The translations under genes were made by a program, and so were the position numbers. Positions 1-6,633 of a DNA stretch of 10,297 nucleotides are shown here, one piece after another; the first letter of the stretch is position 1, and each line of letters opens with the position of its first letter. The notes below the pieces were generated by a model. That model was not told the origin of the DNA. It made no database searches and saw only the letters and a program-made list of their open reading frames with translations. Where the stretch lies: NCBI GenBank assembly GCA_003517915.1, contig DOZQ01000128.1:1-10297 (forward strand), written 5' to 3'. This DNA comes from Oscillospiraceae bacterium (GTDB taxonomy: Bacteria; Bacillota; Clostridia; Oscillospirales; Acutalibacteraceae).

Positions 1-23
1 GGGATAGAAGTGGAAATCCCGCA

Positions 24-43
24 GACTTTGCGTTCGCAAAGTC
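24..43. repeat. Perfect 9-bp hairpin in the intergenic region left of fhs
   Basis: GACTTTGCG at 24-32 and CGCAAAGTC at 35-43 are exact reverse complements separated by two bases. The flanks add weaker pairing, since ATCCC at 16-20 can pair with GGGAT at 1-5 or at 52-56. There is no T-run on either side, so it is not a textbook intrinsic terminator. It lies downstream of the fhs stop codon on the minus strand. It may be part of an intergenic structured repeat continuing off the left edge. Confidence 0.6.
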
Positions 44-67
44 GAGGAATTGGGATGAATAGCCCGG

Positions 68-94
68 TTTTGCCGCTTGGGTCAAGCGGCAAAA
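68..94. repeat. Perfect 12-bp hairpin just downstream of fhs
   Basis: TTTTGCCGCTTG at 68-79 and CAAGCGGCAAAA at 83-94 form a perfect 12-bp stem with a 3-base loop. It starts 21 bases beyond the fhs stop codon (fhs reads leftward). Because the stem ends in TTTT/AAAA, either orientation gives a GC core followed by up to four U residues that are part of the stem, so a weak bidirectional terminator is possible. No longer U-tract follows. Together with the 24-43 hairpin it could instead be a dispersed intergenic repeat unit. Confidence 0.6.
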
Positions 95-114
95 TGCGCC
101 AAAAATATTATAGT

Positions 115-1803
115 CTAAAACAGGCCGGAAATTTTTCCGGTGTTGTCGACGTCAATTTTTTCGGCGGCGGGGACGGGCGGGAGGCCGGGCATGGTCATTA
201 TTTCGCCGGTTAGAGCCACGATGAAGCCTGCGCCTGCGGATATTTTTATGTTCCGCACGGTGAGAGTCCAGCCTTCGGGAGCGCCGAGTAATGACGGATC
301 ATCGGAGAAGCTGTATTGGGTTTTTGCCATGCAGATTGGGACTTTGTCCATGCCGAGTTTTTCCAGTTGTTCAATTTGTTTTTGGGCGTTGGGCAGTATG
401 GAGACTTTTTCAGCGCGGTAAATCTTTTTGGCGATGGCTTCGATTTTTTCACGTATTGACAGATTCGTGTCGTAGGCAAACTCGAAGTTGTTGGGCTGTT
501 CGCATAGCCGTACTACTTCTTCGGCAAGACAGATGCCGCCTTCGCCGCCTTTTGCCCAGACTTCGGACAGCGCGACATTGACGCCTAGTTCGCGGCATTT
601 TTTCTCAACCAGATCGAGTTCGGCTTTGGTGTCTTTGGGGAAGGCGTTGATCGCGACGACTGCCGGCAATTTGTATACTGTGGTGATATTTTCTACGTGC
701 CGGAGGAGGTTCGGCAGTCCTTTTTCAAGGGCGGCGAGGTTTTCTTTTTCGAGGTCGGCTTTGGGAACGCCGCCGTGGGATTTGAGGGCGCGGACTGTTG
801 CCACGATTACTGCCGCCGATGGCTTGAGGCCGCCGAAACGGCATTTGATGTCGAGGAATTTTTCCGCGCCTAAATCCGCGCCGAAGCCCGCTTCGGTTAC
901 GACATAATCGGCGCATTTCAGCGCGAGCCGTGTTGCCATAATCGAGTTACAGCCGTGGGCTATGTTGGCGAATGGCCCGCCGTGAATGAATGAGGGTGTT
1001 CCTTCAAGTGTCTGCACGAGATTTGGTTTGAGCGCGTCCTTGAGGAGGGCTGCCAACGCGCCTTGGGCTTTGAGCTGGGCGGCTGTCACGGGTTTTTCGC
1101 TTCCGTCTGATTGCTTGCCGTAAGTGTAGGCCACGATGATTCTGCCTAGCCGTTCTTTCAGGTCGTCAATGCCGGACGCGAGGCACAGCACTGCCATTAT
1201 TTCCGAGGCTACGGTAATGTCATAGCCGTCTTCGCGGGGCGAGCCGTTCGCTTTTCCGCCGAGGCCGTCAATTACAAAGCGCAGTTGGCGGTCGTTCATG
1301 TCGACGCATCTGCGCCAGATAATTTTCCGGGGGTCGATGTTGAGTTTGTTGCCTTGAAAAATGTGGTTGTCAACCATTGCCGCGAGGAGATTGTTTGCCG
1401 CGCCGATTGCGTGGAAGTCGCCGGTGAAATGCAGGTTGATGTCCTCCATTGGCAGCACCTGCGACCAGCCTCCGCCCGCGGCCCCGCCTTTAATGCCGAA
1501 AACCGGGCCCAACGACGGCTCCCTCAGGGCAATAACCGCGTTTTTGCCGATTTTTTTCATCGCCTGGCCGAGACCGGCGGTGGTTGTGGTCTTGCCCTCG
1601 CCCGCCGGGGTGGGATTTATCGCCGTGACCAAAATCAGCTTGCCGTCTTTTCGGCCCTTTACCCGGTCTATAAGGGACTGATTAAGCTTTGCTTTATATT
1701 TGCCGTAAAGCTCCAGCTCGTCCTTCTGCACGCCTAGTGACCCAGCGATCTCTTCAATCGGTTTGAGCGCCGCCGACTGCGCTATTTCAATATCTGTAAG
1801 CAT
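115..1803 (-). CDS. fhs: Formate--tetrahydrofolate ligase
   Basis: This cytoplasmic enzyme (10-formyl-THF synthetase) joins formate to tetrahydrofolate with ATP, giving 10-formyl-THF for purine synthesis, formyl-Met-tRNA or the methyl branch of the Wood-Ljungdahl pathway. The 562-residue product has the usual full length. Seen features are the nucleotide-binding loop [10 protein letters not shown] at residues 65-74, the EPSLGP segment at 95-100 followed by a Gly-rich KGGAAGGG stretch, and the characteristic C-terminus with [16 protein letters not shown] and a final GKISGLF. I start at the ATG complementary to 1801-1803 (MLTDIEIAQ) because a CCGGAGG ribosome binding site lies just upstream. 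The frame is open a further 75 codons, but those residues are not family-like and run through the promoter region. It is transcribed away from glgP. Without neighbouring acetogenesis genes, its presence does not show acetogenic metabolism. Confidence 0.97.
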   Translation of the reverse strand: MLTDIEIAQSAALKPIEEIAGSLGVQKDELELYGKYKAKLNQSLIDRVKGRKDGKLILVTAINPTPAGEGKTTTTAGLGQAMKKIGKNAVIALREPSLGPVFGIKGGAAGGGWSQVLPMEDINLHFTGDFHAIGAANNLLAAMVDNHIFQGNKLNIDPRKIIWRRCVDMNDRQLRFVIDGLGGKANGSPREDGYDITVASEIMAVLCLASGIDDLKERLGRIIVAYTYGKQSDGSEKPVTAAQLKAQGALAALLKDALKPNLVQTLEGTPSFIHGGPFANIAHGCNSIMATRLALKCADYVVTEAGFGADLGAEKFLDIKCRFGGLKPSAAVIVATVRALKSHGGVPKADLEKENLAALEKGLPNLLRHVENITTVYKLPAVVAINAFPKDTKAELDLVEKKCRELGVNVALSEVWAKGGEGGICLAEEVVRLCEQPNNFEFAYDTNLSIREKIEAIAKKIYRAEKVSILPNAQKQIEQLEKLGMDKVPICMAKTQYSFSDDPSLLGAPEGWTLTVRNIKISAGAGFIVALTGEIMTMPGLPPVPAAEKIDVDNTGKISGLF

Positions 1804-1844
1804 AGTTATAACCTCCGGTAAACAGATTAACTTAGATAAGCTAC

Positions 1845-1873
1845 AGTATAACATATTTTGCCGGCGGGATAAA
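1845..1873 (-). promoter_or_regulatory. Predicted fhs promoter (extended -10)
   Basis: Read on the minus strand, the -10 is TATACT (complement of 1845-1850), preceded by TGT, which gives an extended -10. A weak -35, TTTATC (complement of 1868-1873), sits 17 bases upstream. The transcript would begin near 1838, giving a leader of roughly 35 bases before the fhs ATG with the GGAGG site inside it. That leaves no room for a riboswitch. This is a prediction from consensus only. Confidence 0.6.
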
Positions 1874-1889
1874 GAGGGATTTGCCAGTG

Positions 1890-1919
1890 GAGCTGCGCAA
1901 AATAAATTTTGCACAGCTC
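1890..1919. repeat. Near-perfect dyad between the divergent fhs and glgP promoters
   Basis: GAGCTG at 1890-1895 plus GCAAAAT at 1897-1903 pair with ATTTTGC at 1906-1912 plus CAGCTC at 1914-1919. Thirteen base pairs are interrupted by one C/A mismatch, with a two-base centre. It lies between the fhs -35 (1868-1873) and the glgP -35 (1961-1966). It could be an operator shared by both promoters or a small hairpin repeat. No regulator binding it can be named. Confidence 0.6.
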
Positions 1920-1947
1920 TGAGGGCAAGCTTCACTTTGGCCGGTTT

Positions 1948-1973
1948 ACCAAAAACAGGGTTGAATTTTTGGT
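1948..1973. promoter_or_regulatory. Inverted repeat overlapping the glgP -35 (possible operator)
   Basis: ACCAAAAA at 1948-1955 and TTTTTGGT at 1966-1973 are exact 8-bp reverse complements separated by 10 bases. The predicted glgP -35 lies largely within the spacer, so a dimeric protein bound here would compete with RNA polymerase. The symmetry is seen directly. An operator role is inference, and the A/T-rich half-sites make chance occurrence possible. Confidence 0.4.
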
Positions 1974-1989
1974 TGTTTTGTGATAGGAT
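1961..1989 (+). promoter_or_regulatory. Predicted glgP promoter (extended -10)
   Basis: TTGAAT at 1961-1966 is followed after 17 bases by TAGGAT at 1984-1989, with TGA immediately upstream giving an extended -10 (TGn). Expected transcription start is near 1996, leaving a leader of about 56 bases before the glgP ATG. Both hexamers match the sigma-A consensus at four of six positions. Confidence 0.6.
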
Positions 1990-2051
1990 GAATTCTGGAG
2001 AGTTATTTTTACATTGTGTTTGCCGCATATTGCGGAGAGATGGAGGTTTTT

Positions 2052-4457
2052 ATGTTGGGACATAAATATTCTGTAAAAGAATTTAAAGAAAATATTGTGA
2101 AAAAATTGGCGGTGGATTTTACCACGCTCCCGCAGGAGGCGTCGGATCAGCTTTATTACAAGGCCATAGTGCTGATTCTGCGGGACATCCTATCGACCCG
2201 CCGGGTGGATTTTGACCGCGCCGCCCGCGCCGCGGGCGAAAAGCAGATTTATTATTTGTGCATGGAATTTTTGCTGGGCCGTTCACTGCGCAACAACCTG
2301 AGCAATCTCGGGCTGGAGGAAACCGCGCGCAAAGCCCTTTTAGAGCTTGGGGTAAAGCTCGAGAGCATCTACGAGGTAGAGCCGGACGCAGGTTTGGGCA
2401 ACGGTGGCCTGGGCCGTTTGGCGGCCGCGTTTCTCGACGGCCTTGCCACCGGGGAATATCCCGCGATGGGATATTCGATAAAATATGAATTCGGTATTTT
2501 CAAGCAGAAGCTGGTGGACGGCTGGCAGACCGAGCTGCCCGATCCGTGGCTGGCCGGCGGGGATGTCTGGTTTAACGCACATCCCGAAAAGGCGGTAGAG
2601 GTGCGTTTTGACGGTACCATAAGAGACTGGTGGGACGGCCCTTATCATCAGGTGGTGCACGAAAACTATTCGCCGGTGATGGCGGTACCCTACGATCTTA
2701 TGGTCTCGGGGCACGGCGGCAAGGGCATAAGCGTGCTTCGGCTGTGGAGCGCTAAAGCTCCCGGAATGGACATGAACCTGTTCAACCAAGGGGATTACAT
2801 GCGCGCGGTGGAGCAAAACGCAATGGCGGAGGTAATAAGCAAGGTGCTTTACCCGGCGGACAATCACGTCGAGGGCAAATCGCTGCGGCTTTTGCAGCAG
2901 TATTTTCTGGTTTCCGCCTCGGTGCAGGATATTACAAAGCGCCACGCCCGGCGCTATTCCAAAATGGACAGCCTGCCCGACAAGATAGCCATACATATAA
3001 ACGACACCCACCCGGCGCTCGCCATCCCAGAGCTTATGCGCATACTGCTGGACGACTGCGGCTACAGCTGGGATAAAGCCTATGAGATCGTATGCAGGGT
3101 ATGTGCCTACACCAACCACACCGTTATGGCCGAGGCGCTTGAAACCTGGCCCGAGGATATGATAATCCATAAGCTGCCGCGCATTTATCAAATACTCAAG
3201 GAGATGGATAACCGTCTGCGCCGCAGCGTATGGGAACGCACCGGCAAGGCCGACACGGTCGAGCGTACCGCTATAATTTCAGGCGGCAACATACGCATGG
3301 CCAATCTTTGCGTCGCGGTCTGCCACAGCATAAACGGCGTGTCGCGGCTGCACAGCGATATTTTAAAACGGGTGGTTTTCAGCGATTATTACGCCCTTAA
3401 TCCCGAAAAATTCCACAATGTCACCAACGGCATAGCTCACCGACGCTGGCTTAATCAGGCGAATCCCGAGCTTGGCAGTCTTGTGACCGGGCTTATAGGG
3501 GACGGCTATTTAAAAGACGCCGAAAAGCTCGAAGGGCTGCTTAAATATGAAAACGACAAAAGCGTTCTGACCCGTTTGGAGGAGGTCAAGCGTGCCAACA
3601 AGGAAAAGCTGGCGAAATATATTTTAAAGACGAACGGGATGAAGGTTGACATCGCCTCGATTTTTGACGTACAGCTCAAACGAATGCACGAATATAAAAG
3701 ACAGCATATGAACGCGCTGCACATATTATCGGATTACATCTATTTAAAAGAAAACCCCAACGCGGATATGCTCCCGCGTACCTATATTTTCGGGGCGAAG
3801 GCCGCGCCCGGCTACTACATGGCCAAAGAAATTATTCAGCTTATATGCAAGCTGTCTGAAATGATAGAAAAGGATCCCGCAGCGCGCGACCTTATCAAGG
3901 TTGTTTATATGGAGGATTACCGCGTGACCCTTGCCGAAATAATCATGCCGGCGGCCGAGCTGAGTGAGCAGATATCGCTCGCGGGCACCGAAGCGTCCGG
4001 CACCGGCAACATGAAGCTTATGCAGGGCGGCGCGATAACCATCGGCACCGAGGACGGCGCGAACGTCGAAATCCACGAAGCGGTGGGCGACGAAAATATC
4101 ATAATTTTCGGCATGACGGCCGACCAGGTGCAAAAAAGACGCGCCGAGGGCTATGCTCCCGGAATCTATTACGCGCACAACCAGCGCCTTAAAGCGGCGG
4201 TGGATATGCTCAGCCCCGGCTTTTGCGGCCGCTCGTTCGACGATATCGCCCAGTCGCTGCTCCGCTCAGACCCATATATGGTAATGGCGGATTTCGGGGA
4301 CTATTGCGGCGCGCACAATATCGCGCAGGAGCTGTATAAAAACCGCGAAAAATGGAACCGCATGTCGCTTGTCAACATAGCAAAGGCGGGCCGGTTCGCG
4401 GCCGACCGCGCGGTGAGGGAATACGCCCGGGATATATGGCAGTGCGGCAAACGATAA
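2052..4457 (+). CDS. glgP: Glycogen/maltodextrin phosphorylase (GT35, PLP-dependent)
   Basis: This cytoplasmic enzyme cleaves terminal alpha-1,4 glucose units from glycogen or maltodextrin with phosphate, releasing glucose-1-phosphate. The 801-residue length fits the family. Seen motifs are the GNGGLGRLAAAFLDGLAT region, INDTHPALAIPELMR, TNGIAHRRWL, and the signature EASGTGNMKLMQGG. In the signature, Lys655 (codon 4014-4016) is the expected pyridoxal-phosphate Schiff-base lysine, followed by a GTEDGANVEI segment. I start at ATG 2052 because TGGAGG at 2041-2046 lies five bases upstream. The in-frame ATG at 2040 and GTG at 2016 lack a usable site and would add atypical residues. The GH13 gene follows 66 bases downstream, consistent with an alpha-glucan degradation operon. 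Glycogen versus maltodextrin preference (glgP versus malP) cannot be decided from the sequence. Confidence 0.96.
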   Translation: MLGHKYSVKEFKENIVKKLAVDFTTLPQEASDQLYYKAIVLILRDILSTRRVDFDRAARAAGEKQIYYLCMEFLLGRSLRNNLSNLGLEETARKALLELGVKLESIYEVEPDAGLGNGGLGRLAAAFLDGLATGEYPAMGYSIKYEFGIFKQKLVDGWQTELPDPWLAGGDVWFNAHPEKAVEVRFDGTIRDWWDGPYHQVVHENYSPVMAVPYDLMVSGHGGKGISVLRLWSAKAPGMDMNLFNQGDYMRAVEQNAMAEVISKVLYPADNHVEGKSLRLLQQYFLVSASVQDITKRHARRYSKMDSLPDKIAIHINDTHPALAIPELMRILLDDCGYSWDKAYEIVCRVCAYTNHTVMAEALETWPEDMIIHKLPRIYQILKEMDNRLRRSVWERTGKADTVERTAIISGGNIRMANLCVAVCHSINGVSRLHSDILKRVVFSDYYALNPEKFHNVTNGIAHRRWLNQANPELGSLVTGLIGDGYLKDAEKLEGLLKYENDKSVLTRLEEVKRANKEKLAKYILKTNGMKVDIASIFDVQLKRMHEYKRQHMNALHILSDYIYLKENPNADMLPRTYIFGAKAAPGYYMAKEIIQLICKLSEMIEKDPAARDLIKVVYMEDYRVTLAEIIMPAAELSEQISLAGTEASGTGNMKLMQGGAITIGTEDGANVEIHEAVGDENIIIFGMTADQVQKRRAEGYAPGIYYAHNQRLKAAVDMLSPGFCGRSFDDIAQSLLRSDPYMVMADFGDYCGAHNIAQELYKNREKWNRMSLVNIAKAGRFAADRAVREYARDIWQCGKR

Positions 4458-4471
4458 AATAATTCATAAAA

Positions 4472-4508
4472 CATACATTTCGGAAATAAATAATAATATA
4501 AATGTATG
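4472..4508. repeat. A/T-rich 9-bp inverted repeat in the glgP-GH13 spacer
   Basis: CATACATTT at 4472-4480 and AAATGTATG at 4500-4508 are exact reverse complements, 19 bases apart. The right arm ends four bases before the GGAGGG ribosome binding site of the GH13 gene (4513-4518). In RNA this would be a weak stem without a T-run, so it is not a convincing terminator. It might modulate translation or mRNA processing, or bind a regulator. No good promoter is seen in the spacer. Confidence 0.45.
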
Positions 4509-4523
4509 ATACGGAGGGATATA

Positions 4524-6440
4524 ATGCTGCCGTTTGATTCCAGAGACCCCGTGTATAAAACTCCTTTCGGAGCTGTTCCGGCCGGCGAAAAAATAAGGTT
4601 TTCGCTAATATTACATAAAGACCGGGTTTTGGGAGAACCAGTGCTTTCGGTGAGGCATGACGGCGGCGAAGCCCTGATTCTACCTATGCCGCTTGAACGC
4701 GGTATGGATGAAGGCTTCGGCGTTTATACCGGCTTTTTTACGCCGGAACACACCGGGCTTTATTTCTACGATTTTTCTTTTAATACCGAAAACGGCGCCG
4801 AGAATATAAGGCGCGGGGCGTACGGCAAAGCCACCGGGGAGATATCCGGGGGCTCGTGGCAGCAAACGGTTTATAATAAGGATTTTAAAACGCCCGGCTG
4901 GCTTTCCGGCGGGCTTATCTATCAGATATTCCCCGACCGGTTTTGTCGGCTTGATCCCGCACTCGAAAAAATGCCGGCTGACCGCTATTACAGCGGGGAC
5001 TGGGACGCGCAACCGGCTTATGAGCAAACCGGCGGTAAAAAAGTGCTTGGCAACGACTATTACGGCGGGAATATCGCGGGCATAATCTCTAAGCTGCCCT
5101 ATCTGAATTCTTTGGGTGTAAGCTGCATCTATTTAAACCCGATTTTTGAGGCGCATGCCAACCACCGCTACAACACGGCGGATTATTTCAGCGTCGACCC
5201 GCTGTTTGGTACAGAAAAGGAGCTTTCGCTGCTGTGCCGGCAGGCTCATTCCTTCGGGATGCGGGTGATTTTAGACGGGGTTTTCTCCCACACGGGCTCG
5301 GACAGCCGTTATTTCAACCGCGAGGGGCGCTACAGTGAGCCGGGGGCCTATCAGTCCAGAGAGTCGAAGTATTTTCACTGGTTCGATTTTCAGCACTGGC
5401 CGGACAAATACCGCAGCTGGTGGGGCATAGACACCCTGCCGGAGGTCAACGAGCTTTCGGAATCTTACACCGAGTTTATCACAGGGGAAAACGGCGTGCT
5501 GCGTCACTGGCTGCGCCTGGGCATAGACGGCTGGCGGCTGGACGTCGCGGATGAGCTGCCCGATACCTTTATTGAAAAGATAAGGCGGGCGGTAAAGGCC
5601 GAAAATCCTGACGCGCTGCTGCTGGGCGAGGTCTGGGAGGATGCCTCCAACAAATACAGCTACGGCTGCCGCCGTAAATTTTTAATGGGCGGCGAGCTTG
5701 ACAGCGTTATGAATTATCCGTTCGCTCAGGCGATTATAGACTTTTTGACCGGAGGATACTCCAGAGATTTAATGGCATGCGTGCTCGACATATGCGAGAA
5801 TTATCCGCAGAATGTAGTAAATATACTGATGAACCACATCGGCACCCACGACACCTCCCGTATCCTCACCGTGCTTGCGGGTGAAAAAGCGGCCGGCCGG
5901 GGCCGGGACTGGATGGCGCATAAATCCCTGGGCGATGATGAGTACGCAAAGGGAGTCAAATTTTTAAAGCTCGCGTCAATTCTGCAATATACCCTGCCCG
6001 GCGTGCCGTCGCTTTATTACGGCGACGAGGCCGGTATGCACGGATATATCGACCCTTTTAACCGGGGGACATATCCGTGGGGGAGTGAAAACAAAGAGCT
6101 GCTTTCATGGTACCGGATGTTGGGTCGCCTGCGGGCCGCCTGCCCGGCGTTTGACGGCGGGGAATTTTTGCCGGTCTATTCCGACGCGGGGCACATCGCC
6201 TATATAAGGCGCAGGGATGAGGATGAAATTCTTATCGGAGTCAACCGCTGGTGCGACCCCGAGCCGGTTGCGCTGCCCGAATCGTTTATCGGCGCGCGCG
6301 TGCTGTTTGGCCCCGCCCCCAAGGAGGGGATTCTGACGGTTCCGGCGGAAGGGGTTTCGGTGCTGTCGGTGGGCGGCTGGGCGGACGGCTTCGAGCCGGA
6401 CGAACCGCGGGAAGGTACGATTTCGCGTTCTATTGAATGA
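4524..6440 (+). CDS. GH13 alpha-amylase-family glucan hydrolase (neopullulanase/alpha-glycosidase-like)
   Basis: This is a retaining alpha-glucosidase-type enzyme acting on alpha-1,4 and perhaps alpha-1,6 glucan. No signal peptide is visible, so it is probably cytoplasmic, processing dextrins alongside the phosphorylase. The 638-residue product has an N-terminal beta-rich extension (about 1-125), as in cyclomaltodextrinase/neopullulanase enzymes. The (beta/alpha)8 barrel follows, beginning near YQIFPDRF (133-140). Conserved regions seen are I (DGVFSH, Asp251), II (GWRLDVADE, nucleophile Asp340), III (LLGEVWE, acid/base Glu369) and IV (THDTSR, Asp443), plus PSLYYGDEAGM; all catalytic residues are present. 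A short beta domain ends the protein. I chose ATG 4524 because GGAGGG at 4513-4518 sits five bases upstream; ATG 4506 overlaps the spacer dyad and lacks such a site. The exact substrate (pullulan, cyclodextrin, maltodextrin) is not determinable here. Confidence 0.9.
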   Translation: MLPFDSRDPVYKTPFGAVPAGEKIRFSLILHKDRVLGEPVLSVRHDGGEALILPMPLERGMDEGFGVYTGFFTPEHTGLYFYDFSFNTENGAENIRRGAYGKATGEISGGSWQQTVYNKDFKTPGWLSGGLIYQIFPDRFCRLDPALEKMPADRYYSGDWDAQPAYEQTGGKKVLGNDYYGGNIAGIISKLPYLNSLGVSCIYLNPIFEAHANHRYNTADYFSVDPLFGTEKELSLLCRQAHSFGMRVILDGVFSHTGSDSRYFNREGRYSEPGAYQSRESKYFHWFDFQHWPDKYRSWWGIDTLPEVNELSESYTEFITGENGVLRHWLRLGIDGWRLDVADELPDTFIEKIRRAVKAENPDALLLGEVWEDASNKYSYGCRRKFLMGGELDSVMNYPFAQAIIDFLTGGYSRDLMACVLDICENYPQNVVNILMNHIGTHDTSRILTVLAGEKAAGRGRDWMAHKSLGDDEYAKGVKFLKLASILQYTLPGVPSLYYGDEAGMHGYIDPFNRGTYPWGSENKELLSWYRMLGRLRAACPAFDGGEFLPVYSDAGHIAYIRRRDEDEILIGVNRWCDPEPVALPESFIGARVLFGPAPKEGILTVPAEGVSVLSVGGWADGFEPDEPREGTISRSIE

Positions 6441-6451
6441 TCCGCATATGC

Positions 6452-6506
6452 GTAGGGACACGATATATTATGTCCAAAACCCGGACGCCATTTATGGCGT
6501 CCCTAC
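6452..6506. repeat. Composite GTAGGGAC...GTCCCTAC intergenic repeat
   Basis: The element is bounded by exact inverted ends, GTAGGGAC at 6452-6459 and GTCCCTAC at 6499-6506. Inside are two hairpins. GGACA (6456-6460) pairs with TGTCC (6471-6475), and GGACGCCAT (6483-6491) pairs perfectly with ATGGCGTCC (6494-6502). It sits 11 bases after the GH13 stop codon. Short GTAGGGAC-type palindromic units of this form are, as far as I recall, dispersed in clostridial genomes and may be mobilised in trans. It has no coding capacity, and only one copy is in this window. Confidence 0.65.
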
Positions 6507-6530
6507 AAATAAACAGTCATTTTTTCAGGC

Positions 6531-6553
6531 TCGGGCGCTCGGCGCTTGATTTT
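6531..6553 (+). terminator. Possible weak intrinsic terminator after the glucan operon
   Basis: TCGGGCGC at 6531-6538 can pair with GCGCTTGA at 6542-6549 (eight pairs, two of them G-U, three-base loop), followed directly by TTTT at 6550-6553. The stem is short and the U-tract minimal, so termination would be inefficient. Its place between the GH13 gene and the synthetase promoter suits the role. The hairpin is seen; the function is inferred. Confidence 0.35.
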
Positions 6554-6557
6554 ATAG

Positions 6558-6586
6558 TTGATACTTCCGCGGTTTTCTGTCATAAT
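6558..6586 (+). promoter_or_regulatory. Near-consensus promoter for the GluRS-GlnRS gene
   Basis: TTGATA at 6558-6563 is followed after exactly 17 bases by CATAAT at 6581-6586, with TGT just upstream (extended -10). Each hexamer differs from the sigma-A consensus at one position. Transcription should start near 6593, which leaves about 41 bases before the preferred GTG start. The leader is far too short for a T-box and contains no T-box-like sequence. Confidence 0.75.
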
Positions 6587-6633
6587 ATATTGATAATAAT
6601 ACGACTATGATATTGCAAAGGGATGTGGAAGCT

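Noticed and set aside
1804..2028. Upstream in-frame extension of fhs on the minus strand (75 more codons)
   Set aside because: The extra residues do not resemble the family's N-terminus, the stretch covers both predicted promoters and dyads, and the ATG at 1803 has a strong CCGGAGG site.
2340..3191. 283-codon open frame antisense to glgP
   Set aside because: Its product has no recognisable motifs and no convincing ribosome binding site, and it lies wholly opposite a well-conserved phosphorylase with high-GC third positions, which keeps antisense frames open.
4458..4523. Possible separate promoter for the GH13 gene
   Set aside because: TATGAT at 4505-4510 resembles a -10, but transcription would start inside the ribosome binding site, and no paired -35 is seen. 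Co-transcription with glgP is simpler.
6441..6633. T-box riboswitch before the synthetase gene
   Set aside because: No T-box-like conserved sequence, specifier stem or terminator/antiterminator pair is seen, and the promoter at 6558-6586 leaves too short a leader.
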